This document shows, in pieces, positions 7,787 to 14,001 of a stretch of 34,932 bases of DNA (its first letter is position 1; each line of letters opens with the position of its first letter). The stretch is from a virus, in the IMG/VR virus record IMGVR_UViG_3300042542_000630, positions 1 through 34,932 of that record; one strand, written 5' to 3'. The translations under genes and the position numbers were made by a program. Below the pieces are notes generated by a model. That model had not been told where the DNA came from and searched no databases. It was given only the letters and a program-made list of their open reading frames with translations.

Positions 7787-7966
7787 CTATTTCTTATTTT
7801 TTTCGTCTTCTAGGCTCCTCTGCCATCTAACAATCTCCCATTCGTGTTCAAACTCCATGGGTTTCCAGCGCCATCTCTGGGGGTCTACTGCCCTGCGTAT
7901 CTCGCCGTTGCGGAAAATTATATCCACAAGCTCGAATGGTGGGCAGCGGCCATTATTCCTTGGCAT
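7787..7966 (-). CDS. Trp-rich small protein (59 aa)
   Basis: The ATG at 7966 overlaps the stop of the gene upstream (TAATG). The product contains four tryptophans in a basic then acidic context (RWRWKPMEFEHEWEIVRWQ). The downstream 60 bp to 7726 holds no gene. Function unknown. Confidence 0.6.
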   Translation of the reverse strand: MPRNNGRCPPFELVDIIFRNGEIRRAVDPQRWRWKPMEFEHEWEIVRWQRSLEDEKNKK

Positions 7967-8142
7967 TACTTGCCATACTCGATGTCTAGGAACTTAATCC
8001 CCCTGGCATCACGCAGAACACGAGCCTTTGCGAACGTGAAGCGTTGGTTGAACCATTCGACGTATTCGTCAATCTGCGTTGGGCAGCCAGTGAGGCCCAC
8101 AAGCTCTTGTTCCTGTAGATGTGATTTAACCCGATTATTCAT
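7966..8142 (-). CDS. Hypothetical protein (58 aa)
   Basis: The ATG at 8142 has GAGGGGAG upstream inside the end of the initiator gene and overlaps it by 8 bp. The product MNNRVKSHLQEQELVGLTGC... is mixed-charge with one cysteine and EWFNQRFTF. No domain recognised. Confidence 0.6.
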   Translation of the reverse strand: MNNRVKSHLQEQELVGLTGCPTQIDEYVEWFNQRFTFAKARVLRDARGIKFLDIEYGK

Positions 8143-8803
8143 ATGTGTAACTCCCCTCAATAATTCTCATGAAACTTGTAGGCTGGATTAGAAAGTCGAA
8201 GTCAGCCTGCCAGCCGCGCTCGTTATCTCCACGCAGAAATGATGAACGTTCAATGTTCTTAAACGCCAGCGACCAGGTTTCTACGTCTGGGCATTCCTTG
8301 ATGCGCTTGCGGAGCATATTTCTCCGCTTGTCGTTCATCACCTTAATCTTTGGCAATCCAGTGCGTGCTGCCAAATCATTCCAACACTCAATTATTTCTT
8401 CCTCAGTCACGGGCTGGTCATCGTCAGATGACTTACTAGAGGTGGTGGTTAATTGGTGTGTATATGATGTATTGGGTGAACGTGGTTCATGGGTGGGGTG
8501 AACGTCATTCAGGGGTGGGGTGAACATAGTTCGGGGGTGAACGTGGTTCACCTGTAGTGTAATCCAATACGTTCGGCTCTTATGAACACCATCTTCATGG
8601 CGGAGAAGCCCCATCTCTTCCATCGCACGCAAAGCCTTTTGAACCGCCCGTGTAGTCAGGCAGCATTTATCAGCAATGCGTTGAATTGAAGGCCAGCATA
8701 TTCCCTCATCGTTAGCCCAATCGGCAAGCGCGAGAAGAACAATTTTCTGAGTTGTGTTTATCCCTGGGTGTTCCCAGACGTTCGCCATTATCCGCACGCT
8801 CAT
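8135..8803 (-). CDS. Replication initiator, lambda O-like organisation (HTH plus C-terminal phage domain)
   Basis: The N-terminal ~75 residues form a winged helix (MSVRIMANVWEHPG..., LLALADWANDEGICWPSIQRIADKCCLTTRAVQKALRAMEEMGLL is the HTH). A Pro/His/Thr linker then spans the iteron DNA. The C-terminal ~90 residues carry the replisome-organiser signature WN-LA--TGLPKI and FLRGDNERGW-ADFDFL---SFMRIIEGSY. By analogy with phage O proteins it probably binds iterons in its own gene and recruits host helicase. The start at 8803 is chosen because related proteins begin at MS-R-MA and it overlaps the upstream stop (ATGA). A GTG at 8827 without a ribosome site is the alternative. Confidence 0.8.
   Translation of the reverse strand: MSVRIMANVWEHPGINTTQKIVLLALADWANDEGICWPSIQRIADKCCLTTRAVQKALRAMEEMGLLRHEDGVHKSRTYWITLQVNHVHPRTMFTPPLNDVHPTHEPRSPNTSYTHQLTTTSSKSSDDDQPVTEEEIIECWNDLAARTGLPKIKVMNDKRRNMLRKRIKECPDVETWSLAFKNIERSSFLRGDNERGWQADFDFLIQPTSFMRIIEGSYTYE
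8475..8552. repeat. Four iterons inside the initiator gene; candidate replication origin
   Basis: The plus strand has four copies of GGTGAACRTNRTTC starting at 8475, 8497, 8519 and 8536, with spacings of 22, 22 and 17 bp. The last copy is extended to a perfect inverted repeat, GGTGAAC-GTG-GTTCACC (8536-8552). The array lies in the linker-coding part of the O-like gene, as the lambda origin lies in gene O. The flank at 8440-8474 is rich in A and T runs (ttaattggtgtgtatatgat), a plausible unwinding site. Confidence 0.8.
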
Positions 8804-8850
8804 GGCATCATGCCTTGCGCTGGACACATTACGTTTGTAGAAAGGGTCAT
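8800..8850 (-). CDS. Possible 16-codon leader ORF coupled to the initiator gene
   Basis: An ATG at 8850 has AGGAGG nine bases upstream, the best ribosome site in this stretch. It opens a frame MTLSTNVMCPAQGMMP whose TGA overlaps the initiator ATG at 8803 (ATGA). It may be a coupling leader that sets initiator translation. Alternatively the strong ribosome site belongs to a longer initiator in another frame that lacks a start codon. Confidence 0.4.
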   Translation of the reverse strand: MTLSTNVMCPAQGMMP

Positions 8851-8886
8851 TAGACGATGCCTCCTGTTCAGGCTGAGTTTAGGGAC

Positions 8887-8911
8887 GGGGGAGAGCGGGA
8901 AACTCTCCTCC
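8887..8911 (-). promoter_or_regulatory. Hairpin in the initiator-gene leader
   Basis: The gap 8851-8933 contains an inverted repeat (GGAGGAGAG / CTCTCCCCC on the minus strand with one mismatch and a 7-base loop). No U-run follows, so it is not a standard terminator. It lies upstream of the leader ORF and could modulate expression of the initiator. Confidence 0.35.
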
Positions 8912-8933
8912 AACCCGTTCACAATACCACAAC

Positions 8934-9308
8934 TTAATTGGCTTTAAAAGCCTCCGGCTTAACTTTGGAACTGCGCCGAAAGCCAAGGTGATGCAGGACT
9001 GTTGTGCGGTCCATATTGATGGCTCGTGCTATTTTGTATTCATCCCACTTTAGGTCATGATACATCTTGCGCATCATCTCCCGCTTTGCAGCTACAATCT
9101 CTGGCTGGCGGCGACGAGAGAAGATGTCGTTCTCCGTAACGCCATACTTGGCGCACATCTCGTCAACCACAGCTTTAACCTTGGTTGTAACCAGCATTGG
9201 TGATGGCGGAGGCGGTGGTGCAACAGGCGCTACAACAATCTTCGCTTTAGGCTTTGGCTTGATGACATATGGCTCATCAGGCTTGCGGCAGTGTCTAATG
9301 GTAATCAT
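8934..9308 (-). CDS. DnaA domain IV-like DNA-binding protein
   Basis: This is 124 residues. A basic, proline-rich N-terminus (residues 10-38, PPPPP) is followed by a domain matching the C-terminal DNA-binding domain of DnaA: KAVVDEMCAKYGVTENDIFSRRR, IVAAKREMMRKMYHDLKWDEYKIARAI, and MDRTTVLHHLG at 99-109, matching the DnaA signature RDHTTVLHA. The AAA+ ATPase is absent. It lies next to the iteron-bearing initiator gene, so it may bind DnaA-box-like sites for phage replication or compete with host DnaA. The role is an inference. Confidence 0.75.
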   Translation of the reverse strand: MITIRHCRKPDEPYVIKPKPKAKIVVAPVAPPPPPSPMLVTTKVKAVVDEMCAKYGVTENDIFSRRRQPEIVAAKREMMRKMYHDLKWDEYKIARAINMDRTTVLHHLGFRRSSKVKPEAFKAN

Positions 9309-9336
9309 TGTCTAAGGTTCCCTTTTCCTATATTAT

Positions 9337-9738
9337 CTAATCACGCTGCGTAGGTGGCGTGGCCCCGTTGTAGCGTTTCTCCCTTCCGCTCCGGGGCCTT
9401 ATTTCTCGCAGCTCGTAGTTTGGAAACAGCGCACGGAATACCGCCTTACGGATCGGCCAATCACGGCCGTCTACTGCCCTGCCACCCTTTACGTCTTCGA
9501 CAATTTCCTGCCCATTTAAGACGTAGCCGAAGTCAGCTTTGTATCCGAGCCTGCGACCATTATCGTGCTTCACCTGTCGGCCATTGATAACGAACCAGAA
9601 CTGAGGCCAGACGATTAGGTCATCAATATACCCAACCGCCTGCATCTCATGTAGCTCATCACAACGCTTCGCTTCCGCCAGGCTGTCGTGCTTGTGGCCT
9701 TCCTTGCAGTAAGCCTTCTTAGCTTTCCACTTTTTCAC
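9337..9738 (-). CDS. DUF1064-like nuclease (PD-(D/E)XK type)
   Basis: About 133 residues. The pattern matches DUF1064 phage proteins: K-KAKKAY near the start, D-LAEAKR, then the putative active site YKADFGYVLNGQEIVEDVKG. D in ADF and E-DVKG are the metal-binding and catalytic residues. The family is thought to include Holliday-junction or branched-DNA nucleases. The GTG at 9738 has GGGGA upstream. A GTG at 9756 gives six more residues. Confidence 0.7.
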   Translation of the reverse strand: MKKWKAKKAYCKEGHKHDSLAEAKRCDELHEMQAVGYIDDLIVWPQFWFVINGRQVKHDNGRRLGYKADFGYVLNGQEIVEDVKGGRAVDGRDWPIRKAVFRALFPNYELREIRPRSGREKRYNGATPPTQRD

Positions 9739-9928
9739 TGAGCAGTCCCCGTTCACGAATTAAATCTTCTAGAGCCTGTTCTGCTTTTTCCAGAGTTGAA
9801 AGTCTAGGATAACGTGTCTTCCATTTGGTGAATGTCGTCTCAGCGATGCCAGCCCTACTAGCGATGTCACGGCGTGTGATGCCCCAGTAGGCAGCCATTC
9901 CCAACAATTCCCTTACTCGTGTGTGCAT
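9719..9928 (-). CDS. Cro/CI-like HTH regulator
   Basis: This 69-residue protein contains a helix-turn-helix (MAAYWGITRRDIASRAGIAETTFTKWK, residues 11-37). It is the first gene of the leftward unit, beside the divergent control region, so it probably regulates one or both promoters. AAGGAG is 6 bases upstream of the ATG at 9928. Confidence 0.75.
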   Translation of the reverse strand: MHTRVRELLGMAAYWGITRRDIASRAGIAETTFTKWKTRYPRLSTLEKAEQALEDLIRERGLLSEKVES

Positions 9929-10053
9929 TTGTAACTCCTTCTAACTAGCTCCACCTATGTCTTGAAAAATAATACGTCAACGCATTTTTTTAGTATTGCA
10001 TCATGTTTTGAAACGTGTATTGTGGCTGCGTTAGACACGAAGGGAGTTTAGAA
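9929..10053. promoter_or_regulatory. Divergent control region between leftward and rightward units
   Basis: This 125-bp gap lies between the only divergent gene pair. On the minus strand TTGACG (9975-9980) is followed after 17 bp by TAGGTG (9952-9957), a -35-like box with a poor -10. On the plus strand TTGAAA (10008-10013) and TTGCAT (9996-10001) are possible -35 boxes. A short inverted pair cgtgt/acacg at 10014-10018 and 10035-10039 might be an operator. The region is AT-richer than the genome. Exact promoters are not certain. Confidence 0.6.
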
Positions 10054-10233
10054 ATGTCCAACCACGAAACCATTTTAGCGATACTCGAAGCTGAGAGCGA
10101 TGCGCCGTATGGCAACGAATGCTCGTTCAAGCTCGGCTACCTCATCCTCATGCTCGTAGATATTGCGGACCATCATCCAGATGTGGCCGAGGAGCTACAG
10201 GACCGCCTCAAGCGCATCAAAGGGAGAAAGTAA
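10054..10233 (+). CDS. Hypothetical early protein (59 aa)
   Basis: This is the first gene of the rightward unit. The ATG at 10054 has AAGGGAG upstream, so the in-frame extension to 10015 is unlikely. The product MSNHETILAILEAESDAPYG... has a short hydrophobic stretch (YLILMLVDIA) and a basic end. No family recognised. Confidence 0.65.
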   Translation: MSNHETILAILEAESDAPYGNECSFKLGYLILMLVDIADHHPDVAEELQDRLKRIKGRK

Positions 10234-10234
10234 G

Positions 10235-10783
10235 ATGACTGTTTACGCTAAACTTAACGCTGCTCGTGCAGCATTCCATGCAAAGTCGCTGAAGAAGTCT
10301 GGCAAGAACAGCTTCGCAGGCTACTCATACTTTGAGCTTGGTGACTTCCTTATCCCTGCACTTCAGGTGTTCGAGACGTATGGCCTTTGCCCTATCGTAT
10401 CATTCACGCAGGAGATGGCGCAACTGGAACTGGTCGATGTCGATACTGGTGAGCGCATCACGTTCACTAGCCCAATGGCAGAAGCGAACCTCAAGGGAAC
10501 GCACCCAATCCAGAACCTTGGTGCAGTTGAGACATACCAGCGCCGCTACCTCTACATGGCTGCACTTGAGATTGTAGAACATGACGCAATTGATGCCTCT
10601 AAGCCATTGGAAGATAACGGAAAAATCTCACGCGACCAGCTTGAGAAGGTGCAAGATTTAATTGCCGAAACGCAGTCAGATGTTGTCGCCATCTGCAAGA
10701 AGCTGAAGGTCAATGGCCTTAACGAGATGAACCAAGAGCAGTTCAAATACGTTGTTGACGTTCTACAAAAGAAGAAGGGGTGA
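10235..10783 (+). CDS. erf: ERF-family single-strand annealing protein
   Basis: This 182-residue protein matches the ERF recombinase family: KSGKNSFAGYSYFELGDFLIPAL near residues 20-42 and GAVETYQRRYLYMAALEI near 100-117, followed by a helical tail. ERF proteins anneal complementary DNA strands after 5'-end resection. The next gene codes the partner exonuclease. The ATG at 10235 has AGGGAG upstream. Confidence 0.92.
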   Translation: MTVYAKLNAARAAFHAKSLKKSGKNSFAGYSYFELGDFLIPALQVFETYGLCPIVSFTQEMAQLELVDVDTGERITFTSPMAEANLKGTHPIQNLGAVETYQRRYLYMAALEIVEHDAIDASKPLEDNGKISRDQLEKVQDLIAETQSDVVAICKKLKVNGLNEMNQEQFKYVVDVLQKKKG

Positions 10784-10787
10784 GGAG

Positions 10788-11402
10788 ATGGAGCAGCGGA
10801 CAGAAGAGTGGCTGAAGGCTCGGTGTGGCTCCCTTGGGGCCAGCCAGCTTAACGAAGCACTCGCTACCACCAAGAACGGCTGGGGAGCATCACGAGAGAA
10901 CCTCAAGAACCGCATTATTGCAGAGCGTCTTACAGGCATCCCTGCTGAGACATTCCAGAATGCAGCTATGGCTTGGGGAACTGAGCAGGAAGAGAACGCT
11001 AGAAAGGCTTATGAAGCCGCTACAGGCGTATTTGTGGATGAGATGGGTATTTCCTACCATCCAGTGCTGAAACACACTCACGCAAGCCCTGACGGCCTCG
11101 TAGGCGACGATGGGCTGATTGAGATTAAGTGTCCCAATACGACAACCCACATTGAGACGCTGAAGGCCAAGAAGGCTCCCAGCAAGTATATCAACCAAAT
11201 GATGTGGCAGATGCGCTGCACGGACCGCCAGTGGTGCGACTTTGTGTCGTTTGATCCGCGCCTGCCGAGCCATCTTCAGTTGTTTGTAACTCGCGTCGAG
11301 CGGGATGAGGCAATCATCGCCGATTTGGAGACCAAGGTTGCTGAGTTTCTGACTGAAGTTGAGAAGGAAATTGAACGTCTTAACGAGGAGTTTGCGGCAT
11401 GA
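10788..11402 (+). CDS. YqaJ-type viral recombinase exonuclease
   Basis: 204 residues from ATG 10788 (TGAGGAG before it). PD-(D/E)XK active site: GTEQEENAR at 64-72, SPDGL with D102, and IEIKCP with E112 and K114. An N-terminal TEEWLKARCGSLGASQ matches YqaJ/lambda-exonuclease folds. It resects double-stranded ends so the adjacent ERF protein can anneal them. The pair is a complete phage recombination system. Confidence 0.92.
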   Translation: MEQRTEEWLKARCGSLGASQLNEALATTKNGWGASRENLKNRIIAERLTGIPAETFQNAAMAWGTEQEENARKAYEAATGVFVDEMGISYHPVLKHTHASPDGLVGDDGLIEIKCPNTTTHIETLKAKKAPSKYINQMMWQMRCTDRQWCDFVSFDPRLPSHLQLFVTRVERDEAIIADLETKVAEFLTEVEKEIERLNEEFAA

Positions 11403-11959
11403 AACGGGTTCTAGTCGCCTGCGAGTATAGCGCCACTGTGCGAGATGCTTTCCGGGCGCTGGGCCACGATGCATGGTCTTGCGACTTATTGCAGACAGAA
11501 GGTGATGCAAGTTGGCATTATCGGGGAAATGTTCTCTCGCTTCTAAAGCACGACTGGGATTTGATGATTGCCCATCCGCCATGCACGCATCTAGCAGTAA
11601 GCGGTGCGCGTTGGTTTAAGGATAAGGCGGTAGAGCAGGCTGAGGCACTTGAGTTTGTCCAGGCTCTGCTTGATGCACCAATCGAACGAATTGCGCTGGA
11701 GAACCCTGTTAGCATTATTTCCAGCCGTATTCGCAAGCCAGACCAGATTATCCAGCCTTGGCAGTTTGGTCACGGCGAGACAAAGGCAACGTGCTTGTGG
11801 CTGAAAAACTTACCTAAGCTCGTTCCTACAAATATCGTAGAAGGTAGAAGTGATCGTATCCACAAGATGCCGCCTAGCGAAAATCGGTGGAAAGAGCGTA
11901 GCAGAACTTATCAAGGGATAGCCGATGCAATGGCTAGTCAATGGGGAGAGTTAATATGA
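11399..11959 (+). CDS. Cytosine methyltransferase-like protein
   Basis: 186 residues, ATG overlapping the exonuclease stop (ATGA). Shows HPPCTHLAVSGARWF near residue 59-73 (the PPC of C5-methyltransferases) and ALENP near 98-102 (motif VI-like ENP), and FGHGETKATCLWLKNLP. The usual FxGxGG SAM motif I is not obvious at the N-terminus (KRVLVACEYSATVRDAF). This family is common in phages. Activity is plausible but unproven. It could protect phage DNA from restriction. Confidence 0.65.
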   Translation: MKRVLVACEYSATVRDAFRALGHDAWSCDLLQTEGDASWHYRGNVLSLLKHDWDLMIAHPPCTHLAVSGARWFKDKAVEQAEALEFVQALLDAPIERIALENPVSIISSRIRKPDQIIQPWQFGHGETKATCLWLKNLPKLVPTNIVEGRSDRIHKMPPSENRWKERSRTYQGIADAMASQWGELI

Positions 11960-12186
11960 CACAGAACGAACTGGTTCTTAGCTGGCTGAAGAAGTCACAT
12001 ATCGGTCCACTGGAAGCGATGAAGGAGCTTGGCATCATGCGCCTGGCTGCACGCATCAAAGACCTACGGGATGACGGACACAAGATTGATATGTCTTGGA
12101 ACTACGTCACAGACCGATACGGCGAAGAGCGTAGGGTTGCACGATATACGCTGAAGGAATTGGCAGATGCTCCCGCAACGCATTAA
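11956..12186 (+). CDS. Winged-helix DNA-binding protein (HTH_39-like)
   Basis: 76 residues starting at the ATG overlapping the previous stop (ATGA). The pattern VLSWLKKSHIGPLEAMKELGIMRLAARIKDLRDDGHKI is that of the small phage winged-helix family in which the last helix recognises DNA. Ends with RYGEERRVARYTL, a beta wing. Probably a transcriptional or replication accessory. Confidence 0.7.
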   Translation: MTQNELVLSWLKKSHIGPLEAMKELGIMRLAARIKDLRDDGHKIDMSWNYVTDRYGEERRVARYTLKELADAPATH

Positions 12187-12502
12187 AACCAAGTCCGACA
12201 AGGCAGATCGTGGCAAGCGTAGTCCAGCACATAGGGCTTGGGTTCGTGGGTTTGCCTGTTCGGCCTGTGGGTCAACGGAAGCCATCGAATGCGCTCACGT
12301 TCGTAACGGGACAGATGGTGGGATGGGCATCAAGCCATCCGACAAGTGGTGCATCTCGCTCTGCAAAAGCTGTCACTCACAACAGCACCAGCAGGGAGAG
12401 GAAACTTTCCAGAAGGCGCACGGGATAGACATGAAGAAGCTGGCAATGGAGTTTTTCCGCGCCAGCCCACATAGAAAGAAACTAGAAGATGATACCGAAT
12501 GA
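12167..12502 (+). CDS. DUF968-like HNH endonuclease
   Basis: 111 residues. A zinc-binding HNH pattern: CSACGSTEAIECAHVR near 31-46 and C-SLCKSCHSQQH near 63-75, with GGMGIKPSDKW between them, as in the DUF968/Rap-like recombination endonucleases. It starts 20 bp inside the upstream gene. Probably cuts branched or recombining DNA with the ERF/exonuclease system. Confidence 0.8.
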   Translation: MLPQRIKTKSDKADRGKRSPAHRAWVRGFACSACGSTEAIECAHVRNGTDGGMGIKPSDKWCISLCKSCHSQQHQQGEETFQKAHGIDMKKLAMEFFRASPHRKKLEDDTE

Positions 12503-12809
12503 CGTTCCAATCTCTGAACGCTTTCGTTTAGCCGCGCTTGAATGGGCAGAGCTAGATAATGCCGCCAGAATGCTAGAGGAAGGTAAGACGACCTACCTCG
12601 CACAGCAGAAGACAAAACTAGGTGATATGCCGGATAGCCACGCAGAGCGGACGGTGAAGTCATCAAAGGAATGGTCGGATTACATCAAGTCGATGGTCCG
12701 GGCAAAAACAGCAGCAAACAAGGCTCGCATCGAGATGGATTATCTCAAGATGCGTATGCAGGAATGGATTGCTGCCGAAGCAAATAGCCGAGTAGAAAGG
12801 AAGCTATAA
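12489..12809 (+). CDS. Helical hypothetical protein (106 aa)
   Basis: Overlaps the HNH gene by 14 bp and ends TAATG with the next gene. It is rich in Ala, Glu, Lys and Arg and looks like a long helical protein (MVRAKTAANKARIEMDYLKMRMQEW). Similar proteins occur next to SSB genes in alphaproteobacterial phages. Function unknown. Confidence 0.6.
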   Translation: MIPNDVPISERFRLAALEWAELDNAARMLEEGKTTYLAQQKTKLGDMPDSHAERTVKSSKEWSDYIKSMVRAKTAANKARIEMDYLKMRMQEWIAAEANSRVERKL

Positions 12810-13045
12810 TGAGTGACTTAGTAGCAGCAGATGAATTGCGCCTGTTGATTGAGCGCATTGAGCGTCTCGAAGAAGACAAGCGTGGCGTGATGGAAGACAT
12901 TAAGAACGTGTATTCCGAAGCCAAGAGCCGTGGGTTCGATCCGAAGATTATGCGGCAGATTATCAAGCTGCGTGCCATGGAGAGCCACGAGCGTCAGGAA
13001 TGGGAAGCCGTTCTTGATACCTACATTGCAGCGTTGGGGATGTAA
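12809..13045 (+). CDS. GapR-like DNA-binding protein (DUF2312)
   Basis: 78 residues with the DUF2312 pattern: LIERIERLEEDKRGVMEDIKNVYSEAKSRGFDPKIMRQIIKLR then an acidic C-terminus EWEAVLDTYIAALGM. GapR of Caulobacter binds overtwisted AT-rich DNA ahead of replication and transcription. The family is mainly alphaproteobacterial, so this gene is the best host clue in the window. Confidence 0.85.
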   Translation: MSDLVAADELRLLIERIERLEEDKRGVMEDIKNVYSEAKSRGFDPKIMRQIIKLRAMESHERQEWEAVLDTYIAALGM

Positions 13046-13046
13046 G

Positions 13047-13430
13047 ATGCAGAAAATCTTCTTTACAGGCGGCGTAGGCCGCGATGCAGAACTTAAGCAG
13101 ACCAAAGCAGGCGAAGACGTTCTAACGTTCCCTGTAGGCGTTTCTCAGGGCTATGGAGACAACAAGACCACTAACTGGTTCCGCTGCAATATGTGGGGCA
13201 AGCGCGCTCGTAATCTTCAGCAGTATCTGCTCAAGGGCGCTAAGGTCGCTGTGGCTGGTTCTTTGACTATCGGCGAATATGAGGGTAAAGCTCAGTTTAA
13301 CGTCACCGTAGACGAAGTTGAGTTTATGTCGCGTGCTGAGAATGCAGAGCGTAAACCAACGGCGCATGATAAGGCCAAGGCTAATGGATACCAGCCTGAC
13401 GACCTTGACGACGATTTTACGCCGTTTTGA
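13047..13430 (+). CDS. ssb: Single-stranded DNA-binding protein
   Basis: 127 residues from ATG 13047. An OB fold: MQKIFFTGGVGRDAELK, FPVGVSQGYGDNKTTNWFRCNMWGKRARNL, LLKGAKVAVAGSLTIGEYEGKAQFNVTVDEVEF. The C-terminus ends DDLDDDFTPF, the acidic tip that binds partner proteins. It covers single strands during recombination and replication. Confidence 0.93.
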   Translation: MQKIFFTGGVGRDAELKQTKAGEDVLTFPVGVSQGYGDNKTTNWFRCNMWGKRARNLQQYLLKGAKVAVAGSLTIGEYEGKAQFNVTVDEVEFMSRAENAERKPTAHDKAKANGYQPDDLDDDFTPF

Positions 13431-13654
13431 TGGCGGAGATTGATATGGCAGCCCTACAAGAAGCCCGTGAGAAAGTCGCAAAAACCTATTTAGAAGGTTC
13501 TGTTGTGTATCGCGGTATTCTGTCAGGGCAGTGGGATAGGGGAGAGTTGGTTCAATCCGCTCTCCGCGATCTCGTTAACGCGGGTGAGGACTATGCGCGG
13601 CTTCCAGAGGAATTGCCGCCAGATACACCCTTAAATACTATTGACGACGAATAG
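13430..13654 (+). CDS. Hypothetical acidic protein (74 aa)
   Basis: The ATG at 13430 overlaps the last base of the SSB stop. The product MAEIDMAALQEAREKVAKTY... is mostly helical with an acidic C-terminus PEELPPDTPLNTIDDE. It is the last gene of the rightward unit, 57 bp before the terminator. Function unknown. Confidence 0.65.
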   Translation: MAEIDMAALQEAREKVAKTYLEGSVVYRGILSGQWDRGELVQSALRDLVNAGEDYARLPEELPPDTPLNTIDDE

Positions 13655-13710
13655 GGATTGTGTAAATTCGCGAGGCTTGCCACACAAGCATCCTCTCGTT
13701 GTTGGGGAAA

Positions 13711-13751
13711 GGGTCGGACACCGTTGGGGGATTGTCCGGCCCTTTTCTTTT
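13711..13751 (+). terminator. Intrinsic terminator of the rightward unit
   Basis: The arms gggtcggaca (13711-13720) and tgtccggccc (13733-13742) pair over 10 bp with one G-T wobble and a 12-base loop. They are followed by TTTTCTTTT. It lies after the last rightward gene, as expected. Confidence 0.9.
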
Positions 13752-13808
13752 GTGATTTATTTTTGTCCCATCCCGACAACCAAACTGGCTTTACAGTATA
13801 TGTCAGTA

Positions 13809-13880
13809 GGATGTTGTTTCGGGGGTTCCAACATCCAACGTGCCGGGGCGGTGGTGTATCGGGATCTGCATCACTGCCCC
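13809..13880. other. Two strong hairpins beyond the last leftward gene
   Basis: Arm ggatgttg (13809-13816) pairs perfectly with caacatcc (13829-13836). A second 12-bp stem (13845-13856 with 13869-13880) has two G-T wobbles. Neither is followed by a T run in either direction. They lie right after the 39-residue gene's stop, so RNA end protection, Rho-dependent termination or pausing are possible. Confidence 0.5.
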
Positions 13881-13881
13881 A

Positions 13882-14001
13882 TTACCGCAAGTGTGACTTC
13901 GGCCCCAGCTTCTTACGATGACGTAGACCAGCGGGTTGATGGCGGCGCTTCTTACGCTGCTGCGGTGTCCAAGGTTGCTCTTTCTGTGCCTTCTTAGCCA
14001 T
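13882..14001 (-). CDS. Tiny basic protein (39 aa) after the transglycosylase gene
   Basis: The ATG overlaps the stop of the transglycosylase gene (ATGA). The product begins MAKKAQKEQPWTPQQRKKRR and ends KKLGPKSHLR, with about a third Lys/Arg. It is the last gene of the leftward unit. The basic sequence suggests nucleic-acid binding. No family recognised. Confidence 0.6.
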   Translation of the reverse strand: MAKKAQKEQPWTPQQRKKRRHQPAGLRHRKKLGPKSHLR

